Assembly: GCA_963784065.1 (NCBI GenBank)
Contig: CAWAQA010000003.1
Span: 992,001 to 1,056,000, forward strand
DNA: 64,000 nt
Direction: 5' to 3'
Source of the DNA: CAWAQA01 sp963784065
Lineage (GTDB): Bacteria > Acidobacteriota > Vicinamibacteria > Vicinamibacterales > UBA2999
Of this stretch, positions 38,475 through 47,162 are shown piece after piece (the stretch's first letter is position 1; each line of letters begins with the position of its first letter). The translations under genes were made by a program, and so were the position numbers. Below the pieces are notes generated by a model. It was not told where the DNA came from, did not search any database, and was given only the letters and a program-made list of their open reading frames with translations.

Positions 38475-39461
38475 CTACCAGTCTTCTTTTTCGAATGGGA
38501 TGTGCTGCGTGTCGGCGACGTACTTGATGTCTTCCATCGACGAGGGATTGCCGCACGTGAGGAGGACCGAGCGGGACGGATCGAGCCTCTTCATCAGCTC
38601 GGTCGCGGAGAAATGCCCCGGCAGCATCGGCGCAACGGTTCGCGCCAGGGCCGCCCTGGCGCGCGAGGCGTCCTCGCCTTTCGCGATCGCCGCCGCGACC
38701 TCCTCCTCTTCCTTCACCGGCATGCCGAACATGTGCCGCAGCAGGTTGTTCGCACGTCCTCGCCCCATCCGCGGGTCCGCGAGGTCACGCTCGGTCGGCC
38801 GGCTCACCGACGCCACGTAGGCGAAATCGAAACGCTGCGCCGCCTCGATGTCGAGCAGTTCCTGGTGGTACGCCAGCTCCTCGTAGGTCCGGTTCGTGTG
38901 GAGCAGGGTGTACTTGACCGCATCGGTGCGTCCGTGGCGCGCCTCGTAATCGAGCTGCTTGATCATCGAGACGAATGGCGCCACACCTGTACCGGTGCCG
39001 ACCATCAGCACGCTGCCGAATCCATTCGCCGTCCTGCTGAGCGTGAAGTGGCCGGTGATGCGATCGACGTACGTAACCTTGTCGTCGCCGGGAGGGCCCA
39101 TCTCGAAGAACGAACTGCTCAAGCGTCCGAGCGCCCCGTCCTCCGTCTTTTCGAGCACGACGTAGAACTCGAGGCAACCGTGATCGACGGTCTCGAACGG
39201 CGCCGACGCGATCGAATAGGAGTGCGTGACCGGGCCGATTTTCTGCTGGCCTGACGCATCGAGATCCGGCACGTACCGCGCCTCACCCGCCGGTCCGGGC
39301 ACACGCTTCGTGAGGCGGCATCGATCGCGGCGCAACGCGATGTACTGGCCGGGCAAGTACTCGGGGAATCGGGCCCCGTCCTGCGGCCTGAGGCGGAACG
39401 TCTGCAGGACAGGAGAGAGCGTTCGCCGATCGACGGCCGTTCCTACCTTCAATTCAGCCAT
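38475..39461 (-). CDS. Ferredoxin-NADP reductase-like flavoprotein
   Basis: 328 residues. An FAD domain contains YLPGQYIALRR and the flavin motif HSYSIASAP; an NAD(P) domain contains VGTGTGVAPFVSMI and ends LLTCGNPSSMEDIKYVADT. Residues 225-285 carry an insert with many Glu/Ala residues (KEEEEVAAAIAKGEDASRA) not seen in short FNRs. It should move electrons between NAD(P)H and a small carrier. The partner is not encoded adjacent. Confidence 0.82.
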   Translation of the reverse strand: MAELKVGTAVDRRTLSPVLQTFRLRPQDGARFPEYLPGQYIALRRDRCRLTKRVPGPAGEARYVPDLDASGQQKIGPVTHSYSIASAPFETVDHGCLEFYVVLEKTEDGALGRLSSSFFEMGPPGDDKVTYVDRITGHFTLSRTANGFGSVLMVGTGTGVAPFVSMIKQLDYEARHGRTDAVKYTLLHTNRTYEELAYHQELLDIEAAQRFDFAYVASVSRPTERDLADPRMGRGRANNLLRHMFGMPVKEEEEVAAAIAKGEDASRARAALARTVAPMLPGHFSATELMKRLDPSRSVLLTCGNPSSMEDIKYVADTQHIPFEKEDW

Positions 39462-39521
39462 TCGCGCGTCAGTCTACTAGAATCGAATGGTATCGGCAGC
39501 CCGCTGAAGGAGGAGAGCGCC

Positions 39522-39980
39522 ATGGCCGTGAAACCTGTGCCTGACGGTTACCACACCATCACCCCCTACATGGTCTCGAGCAACGCTGAGGAGTTGCTGG
39601 CCTTCCTGAAGAAAGCCTTCGAAGCCAGGGAGATCGAAGTCATGCGCGCCCCCGACGGGTCGATCTGGCATGCGGACGTGACCGTCGGCGACTCGCACAT
39701 CATGGTGTCGCAGAGCAGCGCGCAATATCCCGCGATGCAGGCGGGGATATACCTCTACGTCCCGGACACCGACGCCACGTACCGCGCGGCACTGGCCGCG
39801 GGCGCCACGTCAACGATGGAACCGGCCGACCAGTTCTACGGCGACCGGAATGCCGGAGTAAAGGACGCGCAGGGGAACATGTGGTGGATCGGGACGCACG
39901 TCGAGGACGTCGCGCCGGAGGAGATCAAGCGGCGCAGCAAGGAAGTGGCGGCCAAGCGCGCGCAGGCGACGACAGCGTAA
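39522..39980 (+). CDS. VOC-family (PhnB/glyoxalase-like) protein
   Basis: 152 residues, with a strong ribosome site AAGGAGGAG about ten bases before ATG 39522. One VOC fold: ITPYMVSSNAEELLAFLKKAF, DGSIWHADVTVGDSHIMVSQ, and GVKDAQGNMWWIGTHVEDV. It resembles PhnB-type members, whose substrates are mostly unknown. A metal-dependent role is possible but the full metal set cannot be confirmed by eye. It is divergent from the reductase gene, 60 bases apart. Confidence 0.8.
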   Translation: MAVKPVPDGYHTITPYMVSSNAEELLAFLKKAFEAREIEVMRAPDGSIWHADVTVGDSHIMVSQSSAQYPAMQAGIYLYVPDTDATYRAALAAGATSTMEPADQFYGDRNAGVKDAQGNMWWIGTHVEDVAPEEIKRRSKEVAAKRAQATTA

Positions 39981-40042
39981 AGCTGGCCGGCCTGACGTGC
40001 AGAGACCCGCGTGCGCCGGGCTCTTCGGACGGATGTGTGTAG

Positions 40043-40065
40043 AGGCCGAGCCTTCAGGTCGGCCT
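40043..40065. repeat. TTCA-loop hairpin repeat
   Basis: AGGCCGA-type arms around CCTTCAGG, preceded by GTAG as in the copies at 21087 and 58776. It lies between the converging VOC and cystathionine beta-synthase genes. Confidence 0.65.
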
Positions 40066-40079
40066 GGAACGAGGGGGAC

Positions 40080-41466
40080 TCACATCAACACGCGGATGAT
40101 GTCCGACCTGGTGATGATGAAGTTCTTCTCCGTCTTGAAGTCGCGCACCAGCACCGCCGGGCTCTCCGGCGTGATCATCGTGGACAGCAGCCCGACCGGG
40201 GTCGAAATGTCCACGAAGGGAAACGCCGGCTGCATGATCGCCTCGACCGGTTTGCGCTTCACGTCCGGGTTCTTCACGAACTCCATGTACAAGTGGGACT
40301 CGTTGAGCGAACCGATGACGCGGCCGTTGCGCGTGATGGAGATCTGTGAAAAGTCGTGGTCGCTCATGACGCGGATGGCCTCCTCGACCGGCCGCGCCGC
40401 CTCCACCGCATAGAGCTCGCCCGACACCCGCATCGTCACGAGGTCGCGGGCCGTCATCCCCGAGACCTCCAGGAACCCCCGCGCCGCCATCCATTCGTCG
40501 TTGTACATCTTCGCGAGGTAGCGCGAACCGTGGTCGTGGAAGATCACGACGACGATGTCGCCGCTGCCGAAGTTGGACGCGAGCTGGACGAGTCCGGCCA
40601 TCGCCGCCCCGGCCGAGTTGCCGGCGAAGATGCCCTCCTCGCGCGTAATCCGCCGCGTCATGATCGCGGCGTCCTTGTCGGTCACTTTCTCGAACGCATC
40701 GATCACGCTGAAGTCCACGTTCTGCGGCAGGAAGTCTTCGCCGATCCCTTCGGTGATGTACGGGTAGATCTCGTTCTTGTCGAAGACGCCAGTCTCCTTG
40801 TACTTCTTGAACACGGATCCGTAGGTGTCGATGCCCCACACGCGAATCGCCGGATTGCGCTCCTTCAGATAGCGGCCGACGCCGGTGATCGTGCCGCCCG
40901 TGCCGACGCCAGACACCAGGTGCGTCACCGTGCCATCGGTCTGTTCCCAGATCTCCGGGCCGGTCTGCTCGTAATGCGCCTGCGTGTTGGACAGGTTGTC
41001 GTACTGGTTGGCTTTCCAGGCGTTTGGAATCTCCCGCTCGAGCCGCGAGGACACCGAATAGTAGGAGCGCGGGTCCTCGGGATCGACGTCGGTCGGGCAG
41101 ACGATGACGTCGGCGCCGAATGCCTTCAGGGCGTCCACCTTCTCCTTCGACTGCTTGTCCGTCGTCGTGAAGATGCAGCGGTAGCCCTTGACCACGGCCG
41201 CGATCGCGAGCCCCATCCCCGTGTTGCCGGACGTGCCCTCGATGATCGTGCCGCCCGGCTTGAGCTTGCCCGATCGTTCGGCGTCCTCGATCATCTTCAC
41301 GGCCATCCGGTCCTTGATCGAGTTGCCCGGGTTGAACGTCTCGATCTTGGCGAGAACCGTGGCGTCGGTGACGCCGCTGCGTCAGGCGGTTGATGCGGAC
41401 CAGCGGCGTGTGGCCGATGGTCTCGAGGATGTTGCTGGAAATCTTCCTGCCTGGTGTGTTGGCCAC
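40080..41466 (-). CDS. Cystathionine beta-synthase with C-terminal CBS pair (frame change at about 41383)
   Basis: PLP enzyme of transsulfuration (serine + homocysteine to cystathionine), or a cysteine synthase-like relative. The first 28 codons from GTG 41466 read SSNILETIGHTPLVRINRLT. After a frame change near 41383, the segment FNPGNSIKDRMAVKMIEDAE contains the PLP lysine, then EGTSGNTGMG, GVGTGGTITGVGRYLKE and GIGEDF. Residues from about 330 onward form two CBS domains (SDHDFSQISITRNGRVIGSLNE). About 461 residues. Fold type and the CBS pair favour cystathionine beta-synthase; activity on sulfide is possible. Confidence 0.82.
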
Positions 41467-41475
41467 ATTGCGATC

Positions 41476-42015
41476 TTATTTGAGGTGCTGTTCCGCCTGC
41501 CAGAGGTGGCGGTGCTGGTGACGGGGCAGAATCGAGAACGCCGCAAACACGTTGTAGCGCAGCCGCGTGTTGAACGGCGACGCGATCTTCACACGATCGA
41601 TCGGCAAGCCGTCCGCCTCCCGGGCGAGGGCGAGTAACTCCGCCTGCAGCCGCTCGAACTCGGCCACGAGCTCGGCGCTCGTTCGATCCGCCCGCGGCAC
41701 GAAGGGCGCCGCAGTCTTGAACCTGCGTTTGACCGGAGGCCCCATGCTCCTCCACAGGAGCCACCCGAGCAGGTCGCGGCGGTAGCGTTCCGGGACCTTG
41801 CGTCCGGATCGCCGGGCCTCGTCGAGGCCGCCGCGGAGCAGCGGAAGATAGGCGGTCGAGGTGAGGTTGAGATGGGCGACACATTCCCCGATCGACCAGC
41901 GGTCCGCTTCGACCCGAGCGGCCCAGCGGTCGCCGGGAACCTTGTCGCGGAGGGCGCGCAGCCGGGACAACGCGGAGTCGAACTCGTCGATGACCGCCTC
42001 GAGCTCAGAGTGCAC
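41476..42015 (-). CDS. DinB-family putative metal-dependent protein
   Basis: 179 residues from GTG 42015 (VHSELEAVIDEFDSALSRL). DinB-like four-helix bundle with candidate metal histidines in GECVAHLNLTS and in the C-terminal RHQHRHLWQAEQHL. Many members are thiol-transferases using bacillithiol or mycothiol, but most are uncharacterised. It ends just before the cystathionine beta-synthase start on the same strand (9-base gap), so the two may be co-transcribed. Confidence 0.8.
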   Translation of the reverse strand: MHSELEAVIDEFDSALSRLRALRDKVPGDRWAARVEADRWSIGECVAHLNLTSTAYLPLLRGGLDEARRSGRKVPERYRRDLLGWLLWRSMGPPVKRRFKTAAPFVPRADRTSAELVAEFERLQAELLALAREADGLPIDRVKIASPFNTRLRYNVFAAFSILPRHQHRHLWQAEQHLK

Positions 42016-42033
42016 GCCAGGATTGTAGATGGA

Positions 42034-42118
42034 AGCGGAGCAGGCAGCGGACAGCCGGCAGCATCTGCTGCCCATCGCCCCGCCGCCCGCCGCCACTGCC
42101 TGCCCGAGGCCGGCTTAC
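42034..42118. repeat. Palindromic repeat, GCAGGCAGCCGG family (degenerate)
   Basis: GGAGCAGGCAGCGGACAGCC with GGCAGCATCTGCTGCC inside faces CGCCGCCACTGCCTGC. The core GGCAGCATCTGCTGCC is a hairpin of its own. It resembles 22425-22503 and lies just downstream of the BON gene stop. Confidence 0.55.
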
Positions 42119-42726
42119 TTGCCGTCCTTGTCCGAGTCGGGGTCGTCGTCGGTGACCGCGTCACGGACCGCGCCGCCGACCTCTTTCGCGCCCTCAGCCG
42201 TCGCACTGCCGACCTTCTTCGCGCCCTCAGCCGTCGCGCTGCCGACTTTCTTCGCGCCGTCAGCCGTCGCACGGCCTACCTTTTTCGCACCGTCAACGGT
42301 GGCGTCCGCGGCCTTTTCCGCGCCGTTCTTGGTGGCCGCGGCGCCACGACGGGCGTCATTCTCGAGGTTGTCGTCGACGTCGACGTCGATGTCCACATCG
42401 GGCTTGTCGGCGTCGATCCGGAGATCGCCGCTGATACCGGACGTCGCCTCCGCCGCGTTCACCTGAATCTGGTCGATCACGTCGCGCACGCCGTCGGTCT
42501 CGCGCGCAATCATGATCGCCCGCTCTTTCGCCGCCAGGTTCTCGACGTCGCCGCTCAGCGTCACCACGCGATTCTGCGTGTCGACGTCCACCTGATATGC
42601 CTTCACCGTGTCATCCGCCGCGAGCTTGGTCTTCACGTTGGTCGTGATCCCGGCGTCGGTCTGGCCGCACGCCACGGTCACGACCATGCCGGCCGCGCGC
42701 CACGAACCCGCCAATTTACGCAGCAT
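42115..42726 (-). CDS. BON-domain protein with four 11-residue helical repeats
   Basis: 203 residues from ATG 42726, preceded by AGGAGGAG. An N-terminal hydrophobic segment (MVVTVACGQTDA) suggests export, perhaps as a lipoprotein on the cysteine although the lipobox is not ideal. One BON domain (ITTNVKTKLAADDTVKAYQV to NAAEA) is expected to bind membrane lipid. An Asp/Val acidic stretch (DIDVDVDDN) and then four tandem 11-residue units GAKKVGxATAx follow, an amphipathic Ala/Lys/Gly pattern like LEA or apolipoprotein repeats. Envelope or stress role inferred. Confidence 0.8.
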   Translation of the reverse strand: MLRKLAGSWRAAGMVVTVACGQTDAGITTNVKTKLAADDTVKAYQVDVDTQNRVVTLSGDVENLAAKERAIMIARETDGVRDVIDQIQVNAAEATSGISGDLRIDADKPDVDIDVDVDDNLENDARRGAAATKNGAEKAADATVDGAKKVGRATADGAKKVGSATAEGAKKVGSATAEGAKEVGGAVRDAVTDDDPDSDKDGK

Positions 42727-42778
42727 TGCAGCTCCTCCTGATGAGCTCCTCACGAACTCTTGCCTGCAATCAGGAGCA

Positions 42779-44239
42779 TCAGGCGTACCAGTTCACCTCA
42801 TGTATTGCGAGTTTCCGGAATTTATCGGCGCCTGCCGGGATGTCTCGCCGCAAACAGACGGGCCGCGCGCGCAGCTGGACGCGCGCGCGATTCAGGGCCG
42901 GCCGCGGGAAGGCCGCCGGCCTGACGAACTCCGTGGCGCTGCGGGACTCTTCTTTCCCCATCGTGGCTCGTCCCGGCGTGGACCGTGCCCCGCCGGAGCC
43001 GGCACCGCCACGGCGTTCTGCCTTTGCCTTGGCGCGGGCGCGCTCGTCGGCCTTGCGCGCGCGAATCTCGGCAATCCGCTGCGCCCTCGGCACCTCGAGC
43101 TGAGCCTGAGGCTTCGCGCGATAGTCGAAGTCGGGCAGCGTCACACGAGGCAATGCCTTACCCACGGCGCGCTCGATCGCGCGCATGTCCCCTTCCTCCT
43201 CGGGCGCCACGAACGTGTACGCCTCGCCGGTGGCCTCGGCGCGCCCTGTCCGGCCGACACGATGAATGTAGTCCTCCGGCGCGGCGGGCACGTCGAAGTT
43301 GACGACGTGACTGAGCGCCTCGACATCGATGCCGCGCGCCGCGATATCGGTGGCGACGAGCACGCGATACTTGCCGCTCTTGAACCCGGCGAGCGCTTCG
43401 GTCCGCTGTCCCTGCGAGCGGTTACCGTGAATCCGTTCCGCGTTGACGCGATGCTTGACCAGGTACTCGGCGAGCCGGTTCGCGCGGTGCTTCGTCCGCG
43501 TGAAGACGAGCGCTTCCTTCAGGATGCCGCGCGACAGCAGTTCGACGAAGAGCGGCGCCTTCAGATCCTGCGAAACGGGATACACCGCCTGCGTGATGCC
43601 GACCGCCGGCGCCGCCTGCCGCTGCTGGTTGATCAGCACCGGGTTCTTCAGCATCTCGGTGGCGAGAGCGCCGATCGGCCCCGGCATCGTGGCGCTGAAG
43701 AACAGCGTCTGGCGCCGCGTCGGGATGTGCCGCAGCACCCGGCGGATGTCGGGCAGGAAGCCCATGTCCAGCATGCGATCGGCCTCGTCGAGCACGAGGT
43801 ACTCGACCCCTTCGAGCTTCGCGTAGGGCTGCCTGAAGTGATCGAGGAGGCGGCCCGGCGTCGCGACCATGACGTCCACGCCGCTGCGGAACGCGTGCTC
43901 CTGCGGCCCCATGCCGACGCCGCCGAAGATGGCGGCGCCCGTCAGCGGCGTATGCACCGCGAGGGCATTCAGGTCCTCGAGGATCTGCGCGGCAAGCTCG
44001 CGCGTCGGAGTAAGGATGAGCGCCCGGGTCGTGCGGCGCGGCTTCTCGATCAGCCGATGCAGGATCGGAAGCAGAAAGGCGGCGGTCTTGCCGCTCCCGG
44101 TCATCGCACATGCGAGCACGTCCCTGCCGAGCATGGCAGGAGGAATCGCGTCCGCTTGAATGGGGGTGGGACGGGCGAACCCGAGTTCGCGAATCCCCTT
44201 CTGCAGGTCGGGGTGAAGCTTCAGCGCTGTGAACGGCAC
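42779..44239 (-). CDS. DEAD-box RNA helicase, RhlE-like
   Basis: 486 residues from GTG 44239. The Q motif (FARPTPIQADAIP), motif I AMTGSGKTAAF, PTRELAAQI, motif II DEAD (VLDEADRMLDMGFLPD), SAT, and motif VI HRVGRTGRAEATGEA are all present. The C-terminal 110 residues are basic and disordered (ARKADERARAKAKAERRGG), typical of RNA-binding tails; the last 40 residues look less conserved. It unwinds RNA in ribosome assembly or mRNA decay. Confidence 0.9.
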   Translation of the reverse strand: MPFTALKLHPDLQKGIRELGFARPTPIQADAIPPAMLGRDVLACAMTGSGKTAAFLLPILHRLIEKPRRTTRALILTPTRELAAQILEDLNALAVHTPLTGAAIFGGVGMGPQEHAFRSGVDVMVATPGRLLDHFRQPYAKLEGVEYLVLDEADRMLDMGFLPDIRRVLRHIPTRRQTLFFSATMPGPIGALATEMLKNPVLINQQRQAAPAVGITQAVYPVSQDLKAPLFVELLSRGILKEALVFTRTKHRANRLAEYLVKHRVNAERIHGNRSQGQRTEALAGFKSGKYRVLVATDIAARGIDVEALSHVVNFDVPAAPEDYIHRVGRTGRAEATGEAYTFVAPEEEGDMRAIERAVGKALPRVTLPDFDYRAKPQAQLEVPRAQRIAEIRARKADERARAKAKAERRGGAGSGGARSTPGRATMGKEESRSATEFVRPAAFPRPALNRARVQLRARPVCLRRDIPAGADKFRKLAIHEVNWYA

Positions 44240-44327
44240 GCATGGATCTTATCGAGTTGATCCGCACCGTGCCCTTCGGGCGAAGCGGCAGCGCGTGGGG
44301 CAGCCCGCGCCATTCCGGCGACGGACT

Positions 44328-45026
44328 CTAGTTACCGGAGACCCGGACGGCGCTGACCTGGGGCGGAACAGCCTGGGCCTTCGCGGCGTCGCACGAAGGC
44401 GGAAGCCGCACGGTCTGCGGCGGCCGGTCGCCCGCGTAGCAACCCGGAATCACGTAGAAGGTCTTGGGAACGCCCGGCGCAGCAGGGGGCGTCGCGGGAC
44501 GTGCGCCCGCCTCCAGATCCTTGCGGTACATGACGGTCTCGCCTTCCACGATCAGCACGTCGAAGGTCACCGTCTCGAATCCTGCGGCGCGCAGCTCGAT
44601 CCGGTGCGGGCCGGGCTCGAGCGCGCGCCCGCCCATGCGTCGCACGTCATCGACGTTGCCCACATAGAAACCATTCACTCGCACTTCCGCGGTGGCCGGC
44701 ACGACCTGGAACTGGAGATACCCGCTCGCCTGCTGCTCGATGGCGGCTGCGGGATCGTAGGGCGCCCAGGGCGACACATACGAACCGAAAGGAGACAATC
44801 CGACGTGGCGGGGAAAGCGCGGGCGCCGGTGATCGCGCGGGAACCGCGGCTCGACCACTGGCGAGTAAAAACGAGGACCGACTCGAAACTGATCGACCGG
44901 TGCGGACGGGTTCAGGTTGCGCTCGGGCAGCGAGGCACTGCGGAGTCCGTCCTGCGCCCACGCGGAGGCCGCCAACAGGCATATCGCCAGCCCCGCACCA
45001 ACCACGCGACGGTTTACGGCTCTCAT
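44328..45026 (-). CDS. Exported PEGA-domain protein
   Basis: 232 residues from ATG 45026, which overlaps the upstream lipoprotein stop as ATGA. Signal peptide MRAVNRRVVGAGLAICLLAASAWA. A Pro/Arg-rich region (VEPRFPRDHRRPRFPRHVG) leads to a PEGA-like domain: FQVVPATAEVRVNGFYVGNV and ALEPGPHRIELRAAGFE. PEGA domains are small beta folds in surface and envelope proteins. The C-terminus includes CYAGDRPPQTVRLPPSCD, possibly a disulphide. It is the last gene of the long envelope operon. Confidence 0.8.
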   Translation of the reverse strand: MRAVNRRVVGAGLAICLLAASAWAQDGLRSASLPERNLNPSAPVDQFRVGPRFYSPVVEPRFPRDHRRPRFPRHVGLSPFGSYVSPWAPYDPAAAIEQQASGYLQFQVVPATAEVRVNGFYVGNVDDVRRMGGRALEPGPHRIELRAAGFETVTFDVLIVEGETVMYRKDLEAGARPATPPAAPGVPKTFYVIPGCYAGDRPPQTVRLPPSCDAAKAQAVPPQVSAVRVSGN

Positions 45027-45512
45027 GAGCAACCCTCGACCCAGTCCACCTGGGGAATGACGCCGGTACGGTCCCTGGTGACACGCTCGCCGTCCGTCTC
45101 GAATACCAACCGGCGTCCCGGCATGGTGTCGACGACCAGGTAGTGCCCGTCCGTGTACCTGTGGGGCTCCGCGCGGAGTCCCGGATACAACTCCCGGATT
45201 CGCGTCTCGCGTGTCGCCGACGCGCGCGCCTGCCGCCGTTGCGACCGCCTTGTCGACTGCGTCGATCCGTACGACCTTGCCGTCAACGAGCATGACCAGC
45301 AGCCCCGGCGCTGCCGGGACCTTTGCGTAGACGCATTCCTGCAGCTCGCCAAGTGTCTCGACATGCGGCCGGATCTCGTCCGCCGTCGTCCCCACGCGGA
45401 TCGGACCGGCGCCCGCATCGGTCACCACCCACGCCGCAGGCTCGTCCGACGCCGGTGCCGGCTCCGGCGCGCCACACGCGGCGAGCGCGAGCGAGCCGAA
45501 CAGCAGCACCAC
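45023..45512 (-). CDS. Lipoprotein of unknown function (frame change at about 45217)
   Basis: The start is uncertain: GTG 45512 or a near-cognate codon a few residues upstream (up to 45533). The LALAAC lipobox fits export and lipid anchoring. The mature part reads WVVTDAGAGPIRVGTTADEI, then a GDT motif; after a frame change near 45217 it continues RIRELYPGLRAEPHRYTDGH and ends QVDWVEGCS. The RVGDTxARIRxLYPGL...EPHxYTDGHYL pattern is seen in small secreted proteins of proteobacteria and acidobacteria, function unknown. It overlaps the PEGA gene by four bases. Confidence 0.65.
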
Positions 45513-45529
45513 GAACAGCGGACCGGCGT

Positions 45530-46262
45530 TCAGTGCGTCATCCCGTAGACGATGTAGTTCACGCCCAGCCGGTACGCGTTGTTCGTGGGATCCTCCGAAT
45601 AGAGTCCTTCCGCGGACCACTCCCAGTACTCAGCGAGATCGCCGTTGTGGTTGGCGAGCGCGATCATCCGCCCGCCCGGATCGTTGTTCTCGAACAGCGC
45701 CATGTATCGCGGCGTCACGTCCACGGAGGGGTGCGGGACGTCGAGCACCTTGATCTGGAAGAAGTTCTGAAAGATCGGATGCGAGACGTAGATCTGGATC
45801 CAGTGAAGCTCCGGCAGCGCCTGGCGCATCTGCGCTTCGAGGTTGAGCCAGTGGTTGCCCTCGAAGTCGTCGAAGATGATGAACCCGCCCTTGAGCAGGT
45901 GCGCGCGCAGGTTCTTCGCCTCGCTCTCCTGGATCCGCCAGTAGCCCGGCTCCGACACGTACAGGATCGGGTTCTCGAAGATGCGCGGGTCGTCCAGGTC
46001 GAGCACGTTGGTGCCGTCCAGGCGCACGCGCATGTTGGTGATGTAGTCGAGGATCGATCCGAGGTTACGGTCGGCGGTCGGGTAGTCGTGCGCCCAGGCG
46101 CCGCCGCCGAACCCCAAGCCCGCCGCCGTAGCGGATGCGGGTGAACGCGAAGTGGCTGTTGTACTCGACGGTGGCGGAGTTCATCTGCGGACGCAGGCGG
46201 AACTGGGCCGCCGCAGTCAGCGGGATGAGGAGCACGAGGGCGAGGACGGCGAGTTTTCGCAT
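45530..46262 (-). CDS. DUF4159-domain exported protein, copy A (frame change at about 46112)
   Basis: Start MRKLAVLALVLLIPLTAAAQ at 46262 is a clear signal peptide. RIRYGGG is followed after a one-base frame change near 46112 by GFGGGAWAHDYPTADRNLGS, as in other DUF4159 proteins. The Rossmann/GATase-like core reads LLKGGFIIFDDFEGNHWLNL and SHPIFQNFFQ, and the protein ends YRLGVNYIVYGMTH, like copies B and C. About 243 residues. No catalytic residue is known for the family. It is smaller than the other two copies. Confidence 0.75.
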
Positions 46263-46271
46263 GTGACTGAT

Positions 46272-46333
46272 CTTCCGGCTGAAGCCGGAAGCCACGGATT
46301 TGCTGAGCCCCTGGCCCCGGGCCCTGAGGCCTT
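46272..46333. repeat. TGAA-loop hairpin and GGGCCCTGAGG fragment
   Basis: CTTCCGGCTGAAGCCGGAAG at 46272-46291 is identical to the copies at 27432 and 58722. Next to it, 46304-46333 has GAGCCCCTGGCCCCGGGCCC and TGAGGCC, a partial member of the family at 12270 and 15992. Both sit in the 72-bp gap between two DUF4159 genes. Confidence 0.75.
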
Positions 46334-46334
46334 C

Positions 46335-47162
46335 CTAGTGCGTCATCGCGTAGAGCAGGACATTGATGCCGACGGCGTAGCCATCGGGCGAAAAGCTGTA
46401 GAAGAACCGCGGGTCTTCACCCTCGCGCTCCCAGGCGTCCGAGATGTCGGTGTTGTGCGTCATCAGCACCATGATGGTGCCGTGCTTGTCGAGCACGGCG
46501 CGCATGCGCGGGACGGCACTGTCGCTGCCGCGTTCCGAGATGCCGCCGCCGCTGGTCCGCCAGAACTGGATCGACGGAATCTGCGGAATCTCCTTCACGT
46601 CGAACATCGTCTTCAGCACGGGATGATCCGGCGGGATGTCCAGGATCGGGTAGTCGGCAGGCGGCAGCACGCGCGCCAGCTGCGACACCCAGTTGTTCCA
46701 GGCGTACGTGCCCCAGAAGTCATCCACCCATACGAAGCCGCCCTTCAGCAGGTAGGTGCGCAGGGCTTGCACCTCCGGGTCCGTGAACGAGGCGGTGCCC
46801 ACGTCCTCCATGTGCAGGTACGGGCACTGGAACACGAGCTCGTCGGTGAGGCGTACGACCACGTGATGGGCCTCGCCGTAGTGATCCTTGGCCACCCGGG
46901 TCTTGGTGAGCTCCGAGAGGCGGATGGAGAAGTTCAACTCGGCGTCAGGATAGTCGGTGGACCACCCCTGTCCGCCGGCCTCGCGGCGGCCGCTCGTGTA
47001 CACGCCGCGGCAGAAGTTGAACCCGCGGCCGAAGTCTTCGGCCTTGGCGAACTTCGCGGGATAGCCGCGAGGCCCCCAGCCCTGGAACCGGCCGCCGAAC
47101 TGCGCGGCGGCCGCAGTGGCCAGACCGAGCAGCAGGACGACCGCGATCCGGGCTGATTTCAC
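46335..47162 (-). CDS. DUF4159-domain exported protein, copy B
   Basis: 275 residues from GTG 47162, coupled to the upstream DUF4175 gene stop (GTGA). Signal peptide VKSARIAVVLLLGLATAAAA. Core motifs match the family: STDYPDAELNFSIRLSELT, LLKGGFVWVDDFWGTYAWNN, IPQIPSIQFWR, VLMTHNTDISDAWEREGEDP, and the end GYAVGINVLLYAMTH. Nearly the same layout as copy C at 58847, so a duplication within the operon is likely. The DDFWG turn may be the active or ligand site; this is a guess. Confidence 0.85.
   Translation of the reverse strand: MKSARIAVVLLLGLATAAAAQFGGRFQGWGPRGYPAKFAKAEDFGRGFNFCRGVYTSGRREAGGQGWSTDYPDAELNFSIRLSELTKTRVAKDHYGEAHHVVVRLTDELVFQCPYLHMEDVGTASFTDPEVQALRTYLLKGGFVWVDDFWGTYAWNNWVSQLARVLPPADYPILDIPPDHPVLKTMFDVKEIPQIPSIQFWRTSGGGISERGSDSAVPRMRAVLDKHGTIMVLMTHNTDISDAWEREGEDPRFFYSFSPDGYAVGINVLLYAMTH

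Noticed and set aside
44328..45620. A single 430-residue protein joining the lipoprotein and the PEGA protein
   Set aside because: The joined reading contains an out-of-frame middle part. Two genes with their own export signals and an ATGA overlap at 45023-45026 explain it better.
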